The position numbers and the translations under genes were made by a program. Below are positions 11,575-21,800 of a DNA stretch of 64,000 bases, in pieces (the stretch's first letter is position 1; every line of letters starts with the position of its first letter). The notes under the pieces were generated by a model, which worked only from the letters and a program-made list of their open reading frames with translations, ran no database searches and was not told the origin of the DNA. The stretch comes from Chrysogorgia sp. JL179-B06 (taxonomy: Eukaryota; Cnidaria; Anthozoa; Scleralcyonacea; Chrysogorgiidae), in NCBI GenBank assembly GCA_035772405.1, contig JAYKKM010000047.1:3700001-3764000 (forward strand). Reading direction: 5' to 3'.

Positions 11575-11697
11575 GGCATCTGTAACCAAATATGCTGGGA
11601 TCTAAATAAAAAGTGACGAAGGGAAGTGATCCTAACCACCAACTTTATATTTTGTTTATTTATACCTGTATATTTAAAGTTTTTAAACCTTTCTTAA

Positions 11698-12271
11698 AGT
11701 GCCACTACGATCAAATTTTTACCTATCGATATTTTTACGTATTTATAAAGCAGAGCTGCTAAATATTACTTGGTCGAAACCGTTTTGCGATTTGACGATG
11801 GCAAGTATTATTTTTCTTTCTCCGAATCTGGAGTTGTTATGTCCGCCATTAATCGTTCATGTTCTTGACCAGCGTAACGAAGTGACGTCAGATTCTCAAC
11901 GCGAAGACTCCACGTGGCTAATTCTTCAAGTAAATCAAGGTCGTTTTTTTCAAATTCTTCGTCTGAAAGGCTGGATATTTCATCTACTTCTCGAAAAAAA
12001 CAAGAAAACAAATAACCTCGACCGAAATTCAGGCGTAGCATTGAGAATCTGACGTCACAAACAATATTATCTTTTGAAATTGCGGGCTCACTTGGAACAC
12101 GTTTTTAGTAATGGTGGCCTAAATAATAGTGATTTCAGAGCTCAAAATACTTATTTCAAAATACCATTTTTTATTTTTTTTTTACATCGATGATCACTTT
12201 CGACCCTGAAATACTATTCTATGCGAAAGAAAATCTAAAAGACGGGGGTGAATTTTCATCGTAGTGGCACT
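11698..12271. mobile_element. TTAA-flanked DNA transposon, 574 bp
   Basis: TTAA at 11694-11697 and 12272-12275 flank inverted ends AGTGCCACTACGAT(C/G)AAA. A TTAA target duplication fits piggyBac or Kolobok; the family is not settled by the ends alone. A minus-strand frame at 11808-12041 reads as an acidic helical segment (SLSDEEFEKNDLDLLEELA) that could be a relic of a longer gene. Confidence 0.75.
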
Positions 12272-12444
12272 TTAAGACAATATTAACTGACAGATTCACT
12301 TTGCATGTAGTGGTCTGTGTACTGCATCACACTGTATCACACCATATATGTGTTTAGTTTTTTCAATTAATAAACCAATTAAACCAATGTCTGCATATAT
12401 GTATGATAATTTAATTTGTAATTCTGTGTATTGGAAATATCATA

Positions 12445-13032
12445 TAAAATCTTGACAAGATCCTGTAAAATCTTGGCAAGATTCTGTATGATCTTGGCAA
12501 GATCATATTTAAGATCTTGGCAAGATCTTGGCAAGATCTTGTAAAATCTTGGCAAGATGTTGTAAAATCTTGGCAAGATATTGTAAAATCTTGGCAAGGT
12601 CCTGTATGATCTTGGCAAGATCATATAAGATCTTGGCAAGATATTGTAAAATCTTGGCAAGATATTGTAAAATCTTGGCAAGATATTGTAAAATCTTGGC
12701 AAGATCTTGTAAACTCTTGGCAAGATCTTGGCAAGATCTTGTAAAATCTTGGCAAGATGTTGTAAAATCTTGGCAAGATATTGTAAAATCTTGGCAAGAT
12801 CCTGTATGATCTTGGCAAGATCATATAAGATCTTGGCAAGATATTGTAAAATCTTGGCAAGATATTGTAAAATCTTGGCAAGATATTGTAAAATCTTGGC
12901 AAGATCTTGTAAACTCTTGGCAAGATCTTGGCAAGATCTTGTAAAATCTTGGCAAGATCCTGTACGATCTTGGCAAGATCATCTCTAAGATCTTGGCAAG
13001 ATCTTGCAAGAATCTTGGCAAGAAATTAACCA
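12445..13032 (+). repeat. 20-21-bp minisatellite, right array, with a 200-bp higher-order repeat
   Basis: Units of AAATCTTGGCAAGATATTGT. The block beginning at 12528 repeats almost exactly at 12728, a 200-bp higher-order period. It shares its palindromic core with the left array at 8041-8905. Open frames through it are artefacts. Confidence 0.95.
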
Positions 13033-13116
13033 AGATCTTGGTAAGATCTTGCCAAGATCTTGTCAAGATCTTGCCAAGAATCTTGCCAAGAATCTTGCCA
13101 AGATTGTCAACCTGGG

Positions 13117-14090
13117 CATGAAAGGTACAGAACCAAGAAGACCTCTGACTGCCATGACAGTTGGTAATCTGTAATCTTGTAATTTTCTTTTTATTGCCCA
13201 ATTTCCGACTGAATAAAACGTACGTTCCCCTCCTCCCACATCAATGTTGTGGTAGCAATAAAATAATAATGAACAGTTTGTCTCAATTTGTCTCGATGTT
13301 TTAATTTTCTTTACTGTGAATTAAAGCATATGAGTACACCATCTCCTCAACCTTTAGACAAACATCTGACTTGGATTTGAGAAAATAATCTACAGTGGTT
13401 CCTACAATGGATTTGTGCACAAAGCTGTAACACTGTATATTTAATAATTATTTACCTCAACTTCGTAAAAACTCAGTGGATAATGGAAATTATTTGTGTG
13501 CAAGTTCTTTGGGAAAATAAAATACAGTGGTTGCAGTGGTGTATTTCGAACGACAACTACATAATGTGTGGAGTCGTGGACATGTGCAATGAACTAACAC
13601 ATTTCATGCATTCTCAACAAGAACTCCAATAAAAGTTAGACGATATATACAATACATCAACAATCTAAAAACATCTGTTACATACCATTTCTTGTATTTA
13701 TTTCGTCAGCGCTTTGCTTTGCCATAACAATCAGACTCTTGCGATTCCACTGACCGCTTTGCCACAGTATTAAAGAAGCATGATTTATAGTGGCAGTGAT
13801 TTATCAGAAATATTACCGAACATCAAACATAGTCATAATGTATGTATACTGTGTATGTAAGTCAAAAGCCTTACCAATTATATTCAGATAAGTGATAGTT
13901 ATTTGTAATTTAAGTGTGCTGTATTTAAATATAATTAAAATAATTGAAAATAATGTATACATACTACAGTATGTCTATTACAATTTGGGTTCATTTTGGA
14001 AATTTTATCAAAAATTAGGCTTCCAATGGCTTTTGAGGCAGCACTTCCCTTGCGATAGTAACTTCTATATGTAATAAATTATGTTTGTAT
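13117..14090. other. No gene seen
   Basis: AT-rich sequence without supported features between the satellite unit and the Polinton relic. Confidence 0.4.
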
Positions 14091-14097
14091 TTATACC

Positions 14098-14760
14098 GTG
14101 TCGTATACTTCTCTTTATCCATTCACCTCCAACCTTTGTCGCGTGAACATGAATTGCTGTGGAAGTTTACCACAAATAGCCCTTCGTAATGTTTTAGACG
14201 TATCTGCATGCTGTGTCTCGGCCTGTGGTGGCAAGATTGTGATTCAGCAAACAGAATTAGATGGCAGACCAGTACCTCCACAATCTATATTACAACCCAC
14301 GGCAGAAAGTCCGGCAAGTTTTGGCGGCGTCGATGCTGTTTACCGAGTCGTAAAAAATGACGGGAAATTTAAATTATCACGAAATAAGATAAAAATATGG
14401 TTAAAACAACAAGACACCTATACTTTACATAAACCAGTGCGACATCGTTTTAAAAGAAATAGAGTTATTGTCGGAGTAATAGACGAAGGATGGGAGATCT
14501 GCTCATTATGGATTCATTGAGTAAAGCAAACAATGGCTATAAATAAATTTTAACTGTCATTCATGTCTTAGAAAGGCAGACGTCCCGAGAAACCTCATAC
14601 CGATAAAGGAACTGAATTTACCAACAGACCATTTCAGAAGCTTTTGAAAGATTACAACATAACGTTTTTCACCACGCATAATGGCACCAAAGCGTCTATT
14701 GTGGAACGATTTAATCGAACGCTCAGGCGAAAGATGTGGAAAATAATACTTTACAGCTAA
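14098..14760 (+). pseudogene. Polinton integrase, N-terminal and catalytic parts
   Basis: The frame 14098-14520 contains SFGGVDAVYR and WLKQQDTYTLHKPVR, then RFKRNRVIVG, which are characteristic of the zinc-finger-to-core linker of Polinton integrases. After a break, a second frame (about 14570-14760) reads HTDKGTEF, FFTTHNGTKASIVERFNRT and RKMWK, the DDE-core region including the catalytic Asp and Glu neighbourhoods. Part of the core between the two is missing. The first residues of the 14098 frame do not look like the family. Confidence 0.75.
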
Positions 14761-14834
14761 GAATACACTAAAGTATATGGATGTGCTAAAAGCTGGTGTA
14801 TTCCAACAACCATTAACGACATTGGAGTATTGGA

Positions 14835-15235
14835 ATGAAATCGGTTGATGTGAATCAAGAGAATGAAAACGTCGTGTGGCAACGATTGTACGGTGACGAG
14901 TCAAGAGCGCCCATCAAGTATAAATTTAACGTAGGCGATCAAGTGCGAATCAGCAAAGCCAGACGAACATTCAAGAAAGGTTACTTACCCAAATGGACCG
15001 AAGAAGTTTTCACCATAACGAAGCGTATACCTATAGAAGACCACCGGTGTATAAAATCTCTGATTATCACGACGACGAGATAGAAGGGACATTTTACGAA
15101 CAAGAATTGCAAAGCATTACCAAGAAAGACACTGACTTTTTTTTAATCTCACATGCGTGGTAAACGGAAAGAATATCTTGTAAAATGGTTAGGTTACTCT
15201 TCTTGGGTACCAGCTGATAATGTAAAATATATTTC
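14835..15235 (+). pseudogene. Polinton integrase C-terminal and chromo-like domain
   Basis: The 82-codon frame has FNVGDQVRISKARRTFKKGY and LPKWTEEVFTITKR, the SH3-like DNA-binding end typical of this integrase. After frameshifts the sequence still reads EYLVKWLGYSSW, a chromodomain signature, near 15170-15210. It belongs with the integrase pieces at 14098-14760. Confidence 0.7.
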
Positions 15236-15298
15236 GAAATAAAAGTATGTGTATCTTATAACTTGTGTTCATTTGTGTCTTATACAGTACTCGCCGAG

Positions 15299-15780
15299 AT
15301 GACAACACAGTTTTACTTGATGCTCCCAAGTAATAATTCTATGAAATATTTCCCTGACAATACGGATTTTAAAGTGAAGCTAGCCGAAACTTTAGAGCTG
15401 AAAGAGACTGGGAAGTAGCCCATTCCGAGTTTAATTATCCCCATACATGGAGCACGATACGCGAAGGCAACTAGCAAACCTTTCTCTACAACATTGGCAC
15501 AGGTCCAGATGAAGTGGGCATCATTCAAGGCACACAATACAACAGTGTTATAAACCTGGTTTACATATAACAAAAATACGCTCAAAGTGATGGTCGATGT
15601 GAAAAAGGGCGCAATGGTTACCGGGTGATATCGCAACAGCTTTAGGGGATTACGAAGAAAACAACGATTTGCTGGCGACGTCAAAGTAAATCTTCTACGA
15701 ATTGTGAATACGAAAGGAAAATACGGGGAAAATGTTAACGTTATACTTTCCGCAACCTTCAATACGTTCCCGTAAAAGTG
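15299..15780 (+). pseudogene. Polinton-associated structural protein, broken
   Basis: From an ATG at 15299 the frame reads about 40 residues including LPSNNSMKYFPDNT, a start often seen in an uncharacterised protein of cnidarian Polintons, then stops. Later segments in other frames continue to resemble coding sequence. Function unknown; a virion component is likely by context. Confidence 0.5.
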
Positions 15781-15789
15781 AAATCATTC

Positions 15790-16260
15790 GAGACGATCGA
15801 AACAGATAAAAAGGACGACAAAAACAAAAACGTCTCATTTGGATTTGGAAAGTCGATCGCGACACTTCACTTCAGACAGAGCAGATCGCAGTACTTTATT
15901 TAAAGATGAGAGCTACAATCGTTCCGGATGCAAAGCAGTTTCAACAATATTATTTACGAGGACAGCGAGGTGGAAGTATATCTGGCTTCAGAGGTGCACG
16001 GATTCAAAGAGGCTACGGTATTGGAAGTTTCTTTAAACGTATTGCCCGATATGCAATATCTCTGCTGCGACAGATGTCGGTCGAGATGTTCTGGCTGAAA
16101 TATTTAGCTCAGCAGGGTACCAAACAATTCATTAGTAACCAATCAGGAGGTTGTCGCAAACGTAAAGCATCTATAAAAAACCAATGCGTCATCGAAATCT
16201 GCCAGTCGGTCGCAGACCAAGAGGCGGAAAACATCTCAAGAAAAACCTACTTTTCCTAAA
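15790..16260 (+). pseudogene. Gly-rich core-like Polinton protein, broken
   Basis: The frame 15906-16259 contains RGGSISGFRGARIQRGYGIG followed by a hydrophobic segment and a basic tail (GGCRKRKASIKN). Small basic proteins with this layout occur next to the capsid gene in Polintons and resemble core or penton-base-associated proteins. The assignment is by layout and composition. Confidence 0.5.
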
Positions 16261-16339
16261 TAATAGCACAAGGTTACGATCGAGACTATACATATTACAT
16301 AAAGATTCCTGTTCGTGTGCAAAATCGGAACTGGACTTA

Positions 16340-17260
16340 TTTTCTGTTCCTGATACTCAAGTTGAAATGAATAAAGGATTTTGGGAAGATATCAACCCTC
16401 TTTCAAGCATTGGAACTTCGGACACTATCGAGTTTCTCTGTGCTGCAAATGTCTACACCGATCTGGAAAATAGTTAGCTACACATTCGAGCGAACACATA
16501 AGCCTATAAGCAAGTCTGTGGTGATGTAAGGAAGAATTCAGTCGGTTATGTTCCGATCAAGCTCAAGCTGGTGAGATCAAGAGCTCCCTTTTGCCTGGTT
16601 TTATCCACAGAAGCTCCTGGGTTTAAATTGGTTCTGGAAGAATGCTTTTTTCGCGTTCGCCGTGTAAACGTTTCGTCCACAACAATGATAGGTCATCTCC
16701 AGGCCGTTCAAGATATCACAGCCAAGTACCCTATCAATCGTGTAAACTGCATACTGTTCTCCGTACCAACGGGAAACATGTCTGGAGATCAACAGAATAT
16801 ATTCCAAGGACTTCTTCCCGATAGTTGGGATAGTGGATGCAAATGTTTACAACGGAGTTTATAAGAAGAATCCTTTCAATTTTAAGAACTACAGGTACGA
16901 CACGACATTTATTGCATTATCAGTGAATGAAGAACACCGGCCTGGCAAACCGCTTCACATAAAGTTTGCCGGAGCAATAGGGACGAACTATATTTCAGCA
17001 TTCCAAACGCTGTACGCTGGTACCAACAACATGTTTCAGAATCAAGGCAACGGCATTACTCGAGGCGAGTATGCAAATGGCTATACCATGTACGTGTTTG
17101 ATTTAGCAGCTGATCTATGTGTTGGAGATCAGATTCAACCTATCAGGGATGGGAACGTCTCAATAGAATGCAAGTTCAGTATGGCTCTAACTATGGGGCT
17201 AAAAATATAGTGGTGCTTGGAGAATTTCAAAATCTTATCACGCCAACCGTGACGTGCTAA
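16340..17260 (+). pseudogene. Polinton capsid-type protein (F54H12.2-like), broken
   Basis: The piece at 16350-16480 and the frames at 16571-16864 and 16833-17210 together follow the order of the protein commonly named F54H12.2-like, a virion structural component in Polintons. Recognisable segments are KGFWEDINPLSSI, AKYPINRV, VPTGNMSGDQQNIFQG, YKKNPFNFKNY, TLYAGTNNMF and GYTMYVFDL. At least three frameshifts or stops break it, and a matching C-terminus continues past the stop at 17210 in another frame. Confidence 0.7.
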
Positions 17261-18320
17261 GTGACTTCAGAAGCTAAAATGAACACACGTCAACTGCTTC
17301 GTGTCTTACAAAGTGACACATATGCCAATCGGTAGGGTTAAGCATGTGACGTAAGCACCCTTAACTAATAAGGCGTTTGAGATAGTTATGTAATGACGCT
17401 ATAAGATGAATACTAATGATACTCGACGTACTCTTTGCATAATAATTACTTCCGTAGCTGAACACTACCCCATCTGATTAAAGTATCAAAGGAGATGACA
17501 ATCTGGATATGCAAAAGTGTATTTATTATGCCAGTTGGTTCAAGCTGTCTCGTAAGAATGTTTTATTAACGTTAGTAAATGTTATGGAATCCTGTGCAAA
17601 AGACAATAAACTTCGAAATGTATGAAAAAAGTGTGCAGTAAATTCTTTCCTTTTTGACTAACAATAGTCAATTATTTCAATAGAGTGTGTTTTCGGAGCA
17701 CGTCATTCGTTGCTTTCCAAGTATTTTTTATTCGTCCTACGCAATTCGTTCTTGTATAAATACTAAGTAAAGTAATTTCGCTGTATATTACGCGGTAATT
17801 ATTACTCAGAACTTTTATCTGACTATACCCAACCGGGAAATGAACCAAAGGTCTCTACTGCAGGGACACATATCTATACCTGGAGACATCGCATCTACAC
17901 TTCACATAGACCTGAGAACAACTTCATTCCGCAGCGCGCGCAGCATACTCGCAGTTCTTGCATACGGAAAGCTTTATATTATTGTTATATTAATTATTTA
18001 TTTATTTTTACATTATTTTTATATTATTATTATTTTTATATTATTTTTATATTATTCTATTTATTTACATATTTTTATATTATTTATTATATTATTAATT
18101 TTTTCTGATTGGTAAAGAGGATGCAATTATTTTATTAATTGCTCTCCCAATTTTCCATAATAACAAAATGTTTTCAAACGCAACTGAACTTACTCTGTAA
18201 GTAAATCTTCCCGTTTTTGGAAACTTCATACAGTAAGTAGGAACCCATTATATGAACCCTACCATGACGAAGTTATTGTTAAATTTTCCTTTACGGCTCT
18301 GCATATATCCATCCATGAAT
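17261..18320. other. No gene seen; AT-rich with ATT-type low complexity
   Basis: 17975-18110 is a TTATT/TTTATA-rich low-complexity run. No supported gene. The segment lies downstream of gene A's last exon. Confidence 0.4.
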
Positions 18321-18323
18321 ATT

Positions 18324-18329
18324 TTTATT
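18324..18329 (-). terminator. Possible poly(A) signal of gene A
   Basis: AATAAA on the minus strand (TTTATT on the plus strand), about 210 bp past the proposed stop codon at 18538. Confidence 0.4.
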
Positions 18330-18537
18330 CAAAAGTCATTGCCTGCAGGAACAACGTCTGACGGAGTTTTGTTTCAGGTAAGTATTTTCTATCTGCGCCA
18401 TTTATATAATAAAATGAACTCTGACGTCGCATAACGTTCGATGGAAAAATTGGCCTCGTGAACAGGAATCTGTCCTTATATATTATGTAGGGTTAATTTA
18501 TCTTCGATTTACTGAATGCTTAATCAATGCAGTTCAT

Positions 18538-18865
18538 TTAGTTGTTCTTGGGATGCATTTTTTGTCCACGTTTATTTGGTTTTCGAATATGCGATTTTTT
18601 TCTCTCGTCATCAAAATCGTCATTATCTTCGTCATCCTCGTCAGTATCTTTGTCATCATCTCCGTCATAATGCGAGAAATGGTGAGAATATGTTCTCCGC
18701 GCAGGTTGATCGCCAAGGACGTCCACGTTGTTGCCCAAACCAAGGTTATGGCTTATTTGGTATCTCTCCATCGCTCCCCTGTATTCATCAAGATCGTCGA
18801 CATTAGGTCGAAAATCAGTGTTTGGAAATTGATGTCTTCTCGGAGTAAACTGGTTTAGCCCAATG
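18538..18865 (-). CDS. Gene A exon 4: acidic segment and basic tail
   Basis: It follows the acceptor TTTATCTCAACAG and joins exon 3 in phase 2 without a stop. It encodes IGLNQFTPRRHQFPN, then a His/Tyr stretch, an acidic run (DGDDDKDTDEDDEDNDDFDD) and a basic end (KKSHIRKPNKRGQKMHPKNN) before the stop. The acidic-then-basic plan matches the last exon of gene B. Confidence 0.75.
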
Positions 18866-21800
18866 CTGTTGAGATAAAAACAAGAAAAGTTGTTGTATTA
18901 ATCGATCAGCTTTCGTTGTGATAAATAATTATATTGTGATAGGAGTTACTAATAGATACAATATTCACGGCTGAGCTGTTGTGATTTACAAGGTGAGCCT
19001 TAAGGTGGATCCGTAGGTTTTTTAAAATAATGCATAACTATATTGGACTAAAGTGGTCAAGGAAGCTTAATTCCCCCCGCCCTCGTGACTTACGTTCATG
19101 AAAGTACTCTCCATTAAGATTAGTGACATTCTCACAATTACTTTTGTGTTGTTGTTTACCTTTTAAACAACGAGTCTAAATATAACAGTTTTTATATTTT
19201 CATCTTTTCCCTGTCATTTCTCACGTTTCCGTGTGTAAAACTTCGTCAAATTTCACAGACTTCTGGCAATTGCTTCGAAAAACATTTCAGTGAAAAATAA
19301 ATGTTGGACTGCTCAGATAATATTTAATATTTTTTTAACATTAAGCAAAATTTGATCTATAGAATTTTTGGAAAAAACAGAATTAAATTACAAATTTTCA
19401 AAAATATTCACAGAAGGTACGCAAGATATTTGCGTTTATTTTTACGCGTGCTGACGTCATAAAATTTCCCGATTATTAGTCAATTTCCCGCCAAATTGGC
19501 AACCAGCTCGCGCGCGGTCATAAAACCACAGTGAGCCACCTTAACTGAGTATTCGATGTTGATATACAAGTATTTTCGTTTTCTGTAACAATATCTAACT
19601 CAACATTCTTTTGAAAAGCATTCGGAGAATGATATATCATCTTGATATAAATATTAGTGACTTACAGCTGGTTATTTCAATTTAGTGAATTGTTTGCTAC
19701 TCAAGCGAAAACACAAATTCAGAAAAATGTTTCTGAGCCCCAGACGGTAATCGAACCCGCAAACTTCTGATCTCCGGTTTGACGCTCTAACCATTGAGCT
19801 ACCAGGACTTGGATTATACGTGCGACATACGTACAGCTAAATATGCAGTCTCGATATGTCTGTATATCTTTTCTTTCAGATAAATATAAGTGACCTGCAG
19901 CTTGATTATTTCAATTTAGTGAATTGTTTGCTACTCAAGCTTAAATTCAAGCTTAAAGGCAGACATATTGAGACTGCAGATTCAAGCTGGGTTTCTATTA
20001 AGCGAATATAGCACTCGTGTGTAACCAAGTATAGAAAACCATTCAATTTATACAATAGAAAAGTCATTCGCGCGACTATATTCGCTTAATCGAAATCCAG
20101 CTTTAGCAGTACGATATATGTCGCACGTATAAACTATTACACTACGTAGTAGCCTTCGTTCTTCCATCTGAGTCCTGGTAGCTCAATGGTTAGAGCGTCA
20201 AACCGGAGATCAGAAGGTTGTGGGTTCGATGCCCATTTCGGGCCAGAAACATTTTTCTGGGTTTTCGTTTAAGCTTGAGTAGCAAACAATGCACTAAATC
20301 ATCTTCATATATTACCTGAGGAGTGAAAAGACAGCTGGTATTATTTTACTACAAGTATGACTACAAGTACGACTACTAGTAGGAGATAATTTTTGGCGCC
20401 AATTGCTATGCCACGTAATAAAGTGGTAGTCAAAGTCGTCAATTTGAGTACTGACGAGTTTTGAGAAAAATCTCGTTCTCAATGAGCAATGACTACGCGA
20501 CTTTATCACGTCAGTCTCGTATTCGTAGTCATACTCGTTACGTAGTCTACCTTCCCTATTATTTCTACACATCTACATTTATTAAGTCAATAAAGTCGTT
20601 AGACATCACACCAACTATAAACTACATAAGTAGCATACATACCCTAAATAAAACGTATTGTGCTGCGTAGGCAGTGTAGAAATACAAATCTAATATCTAA
20701 AAAGGTTGGTGTACTGCCGAAATAGCGTGTAAGTGTAGTCTAACGTTTCGAACGAAGACCCTTCGTCAGTGAAGGGCCTTACGAAGGGCCTTCGCTCGAA
20801 ACGTTAGACTACTTACACGCTATTTCGGCAGTACACCAACCTTTTTAGATATTTGATTTGTATTTACATGATAGCTTGTCACGATTTCATTACGGTGAAT
20901 GATCCATGATAATGCGCAAAAATGTCGTTTACACGACAACCGATCTTTCCTTTTGGATCCGAATCTTGTTTTAATTTGCATGCGGGCAGTTTATACGAGA
21001 TCGGATGTTGCGTTTAAGGCTTGGTAAAATGAGTATTAAATTTATTTATTCTAACTGTGTATCCGGGTCCTTGTTTGCGTCCAATTTATTCAATTAAACA
21101 GACTTAAAATACAACCAAATTCAAATGGCATCACTTATTATATAGTGATTCAGATTTGTTAAGGATATATATATGTATGGAATAGCAACTCAATGTAAAT
21201 ATTATTATAGTTAGTATAATTAGTATAATTAGCGTAATTACATATAGTATAATTAGCGTAATTAGTATAATTAAGCATGATTAAGATTAAGAAATAAATG
21301 TTTCAAAAGGATAGATACAATCCCTTTGAAACTTATTGGGATTATATATTGTGACTCTTGAACAAATGTGGAAAGAACGATTTGCACGACAACTGTGTCT
21401 CAGTCATCAACTTACCTTTGAGGTGGTTGGTATTGAAAATTGCCTCCATTTAAGGAAGACGCGCCATTCTGCATATTTTGAAACAGTCTCTCTTGTTGTG
21501 ATGCTATCAATTCCTCTTCATGCGCATCTTGTTGTTCAGCATACGTCAACGGGGTCCTAGCTACTGGTGTCTGGGCAGGAGAACTGAGACCTGGATTTGG
21601 TTGGCCTAGTGCTTGTCGTTGTGCGTTGAAACCAAAATTTGGTAGTTGCATTGTCGAAGACGCTGCATTTCTATAAGGGAAAGATTCTGTGGGGTTTGGT
21701 GGACTATGTGCAGCATTTGTTGCAGGAGATTCATCCATAACATATGCAGATGATTTAATGACACTTTTTTCTGACTTGTGCAGTTTACCATTTTCGTTAT

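Larger units (their letters stand above)
7791..13116. mobile_element. Candidate 5.3-kb element bounded by satellite arrays
   Basis: CCCAGGTTG at 7791 is mirrored by CAACCTGGG ending at 13116. Just inside both ends are arrays of units sharing ATCTTGGCAAGAT, a near-perfect palindrome. Short terminal inverted repeats plus subterminal repeat arrays are the layout of several DNA transposon families. The inside holds SINE debris, a nested TTAA element and a possible small spliced gene. No target duplication is clear (TCA on the left, CAT on the right) and no transposase is seen, so this is a proposal. Confidence 0.45.
14098..17260 (+). mobile_element. Polinton/Maverick relic
   Basis: Five blocks in one direction match the gene set of Polintons, large virus-like DNA transposons: a retroviral-type integrase (14270-14760), its C-terminal region (14835-15235), a small structural-type protein (15299-15780), a Gly-rich core-like protein (15790-16260) and a capsid-type protein (16340-17260). 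Every block is interrupted by stops or frameshifts. No polymerase, ATPase or protease is visible and no terminal repeats were found, so this is an internal fragment. Confidence 0.75.

Noticed and set aside
12379..13201. Frames through the 20-21-bp array
   Set aside because: Same reason: repeat-driven, open on both strands at once.
18516..18858. Plus-strand frames opposite gene A exon 4
   Set aside because: They are shadows of the acidic codons; the minus strand joins exon 3 in phase.
20172..20246. tRNA gene on the plus strand
   Set aside because: The anticodon stem does not pair and an inverted copy with the same extended body exists 400 bp away; a SINE.
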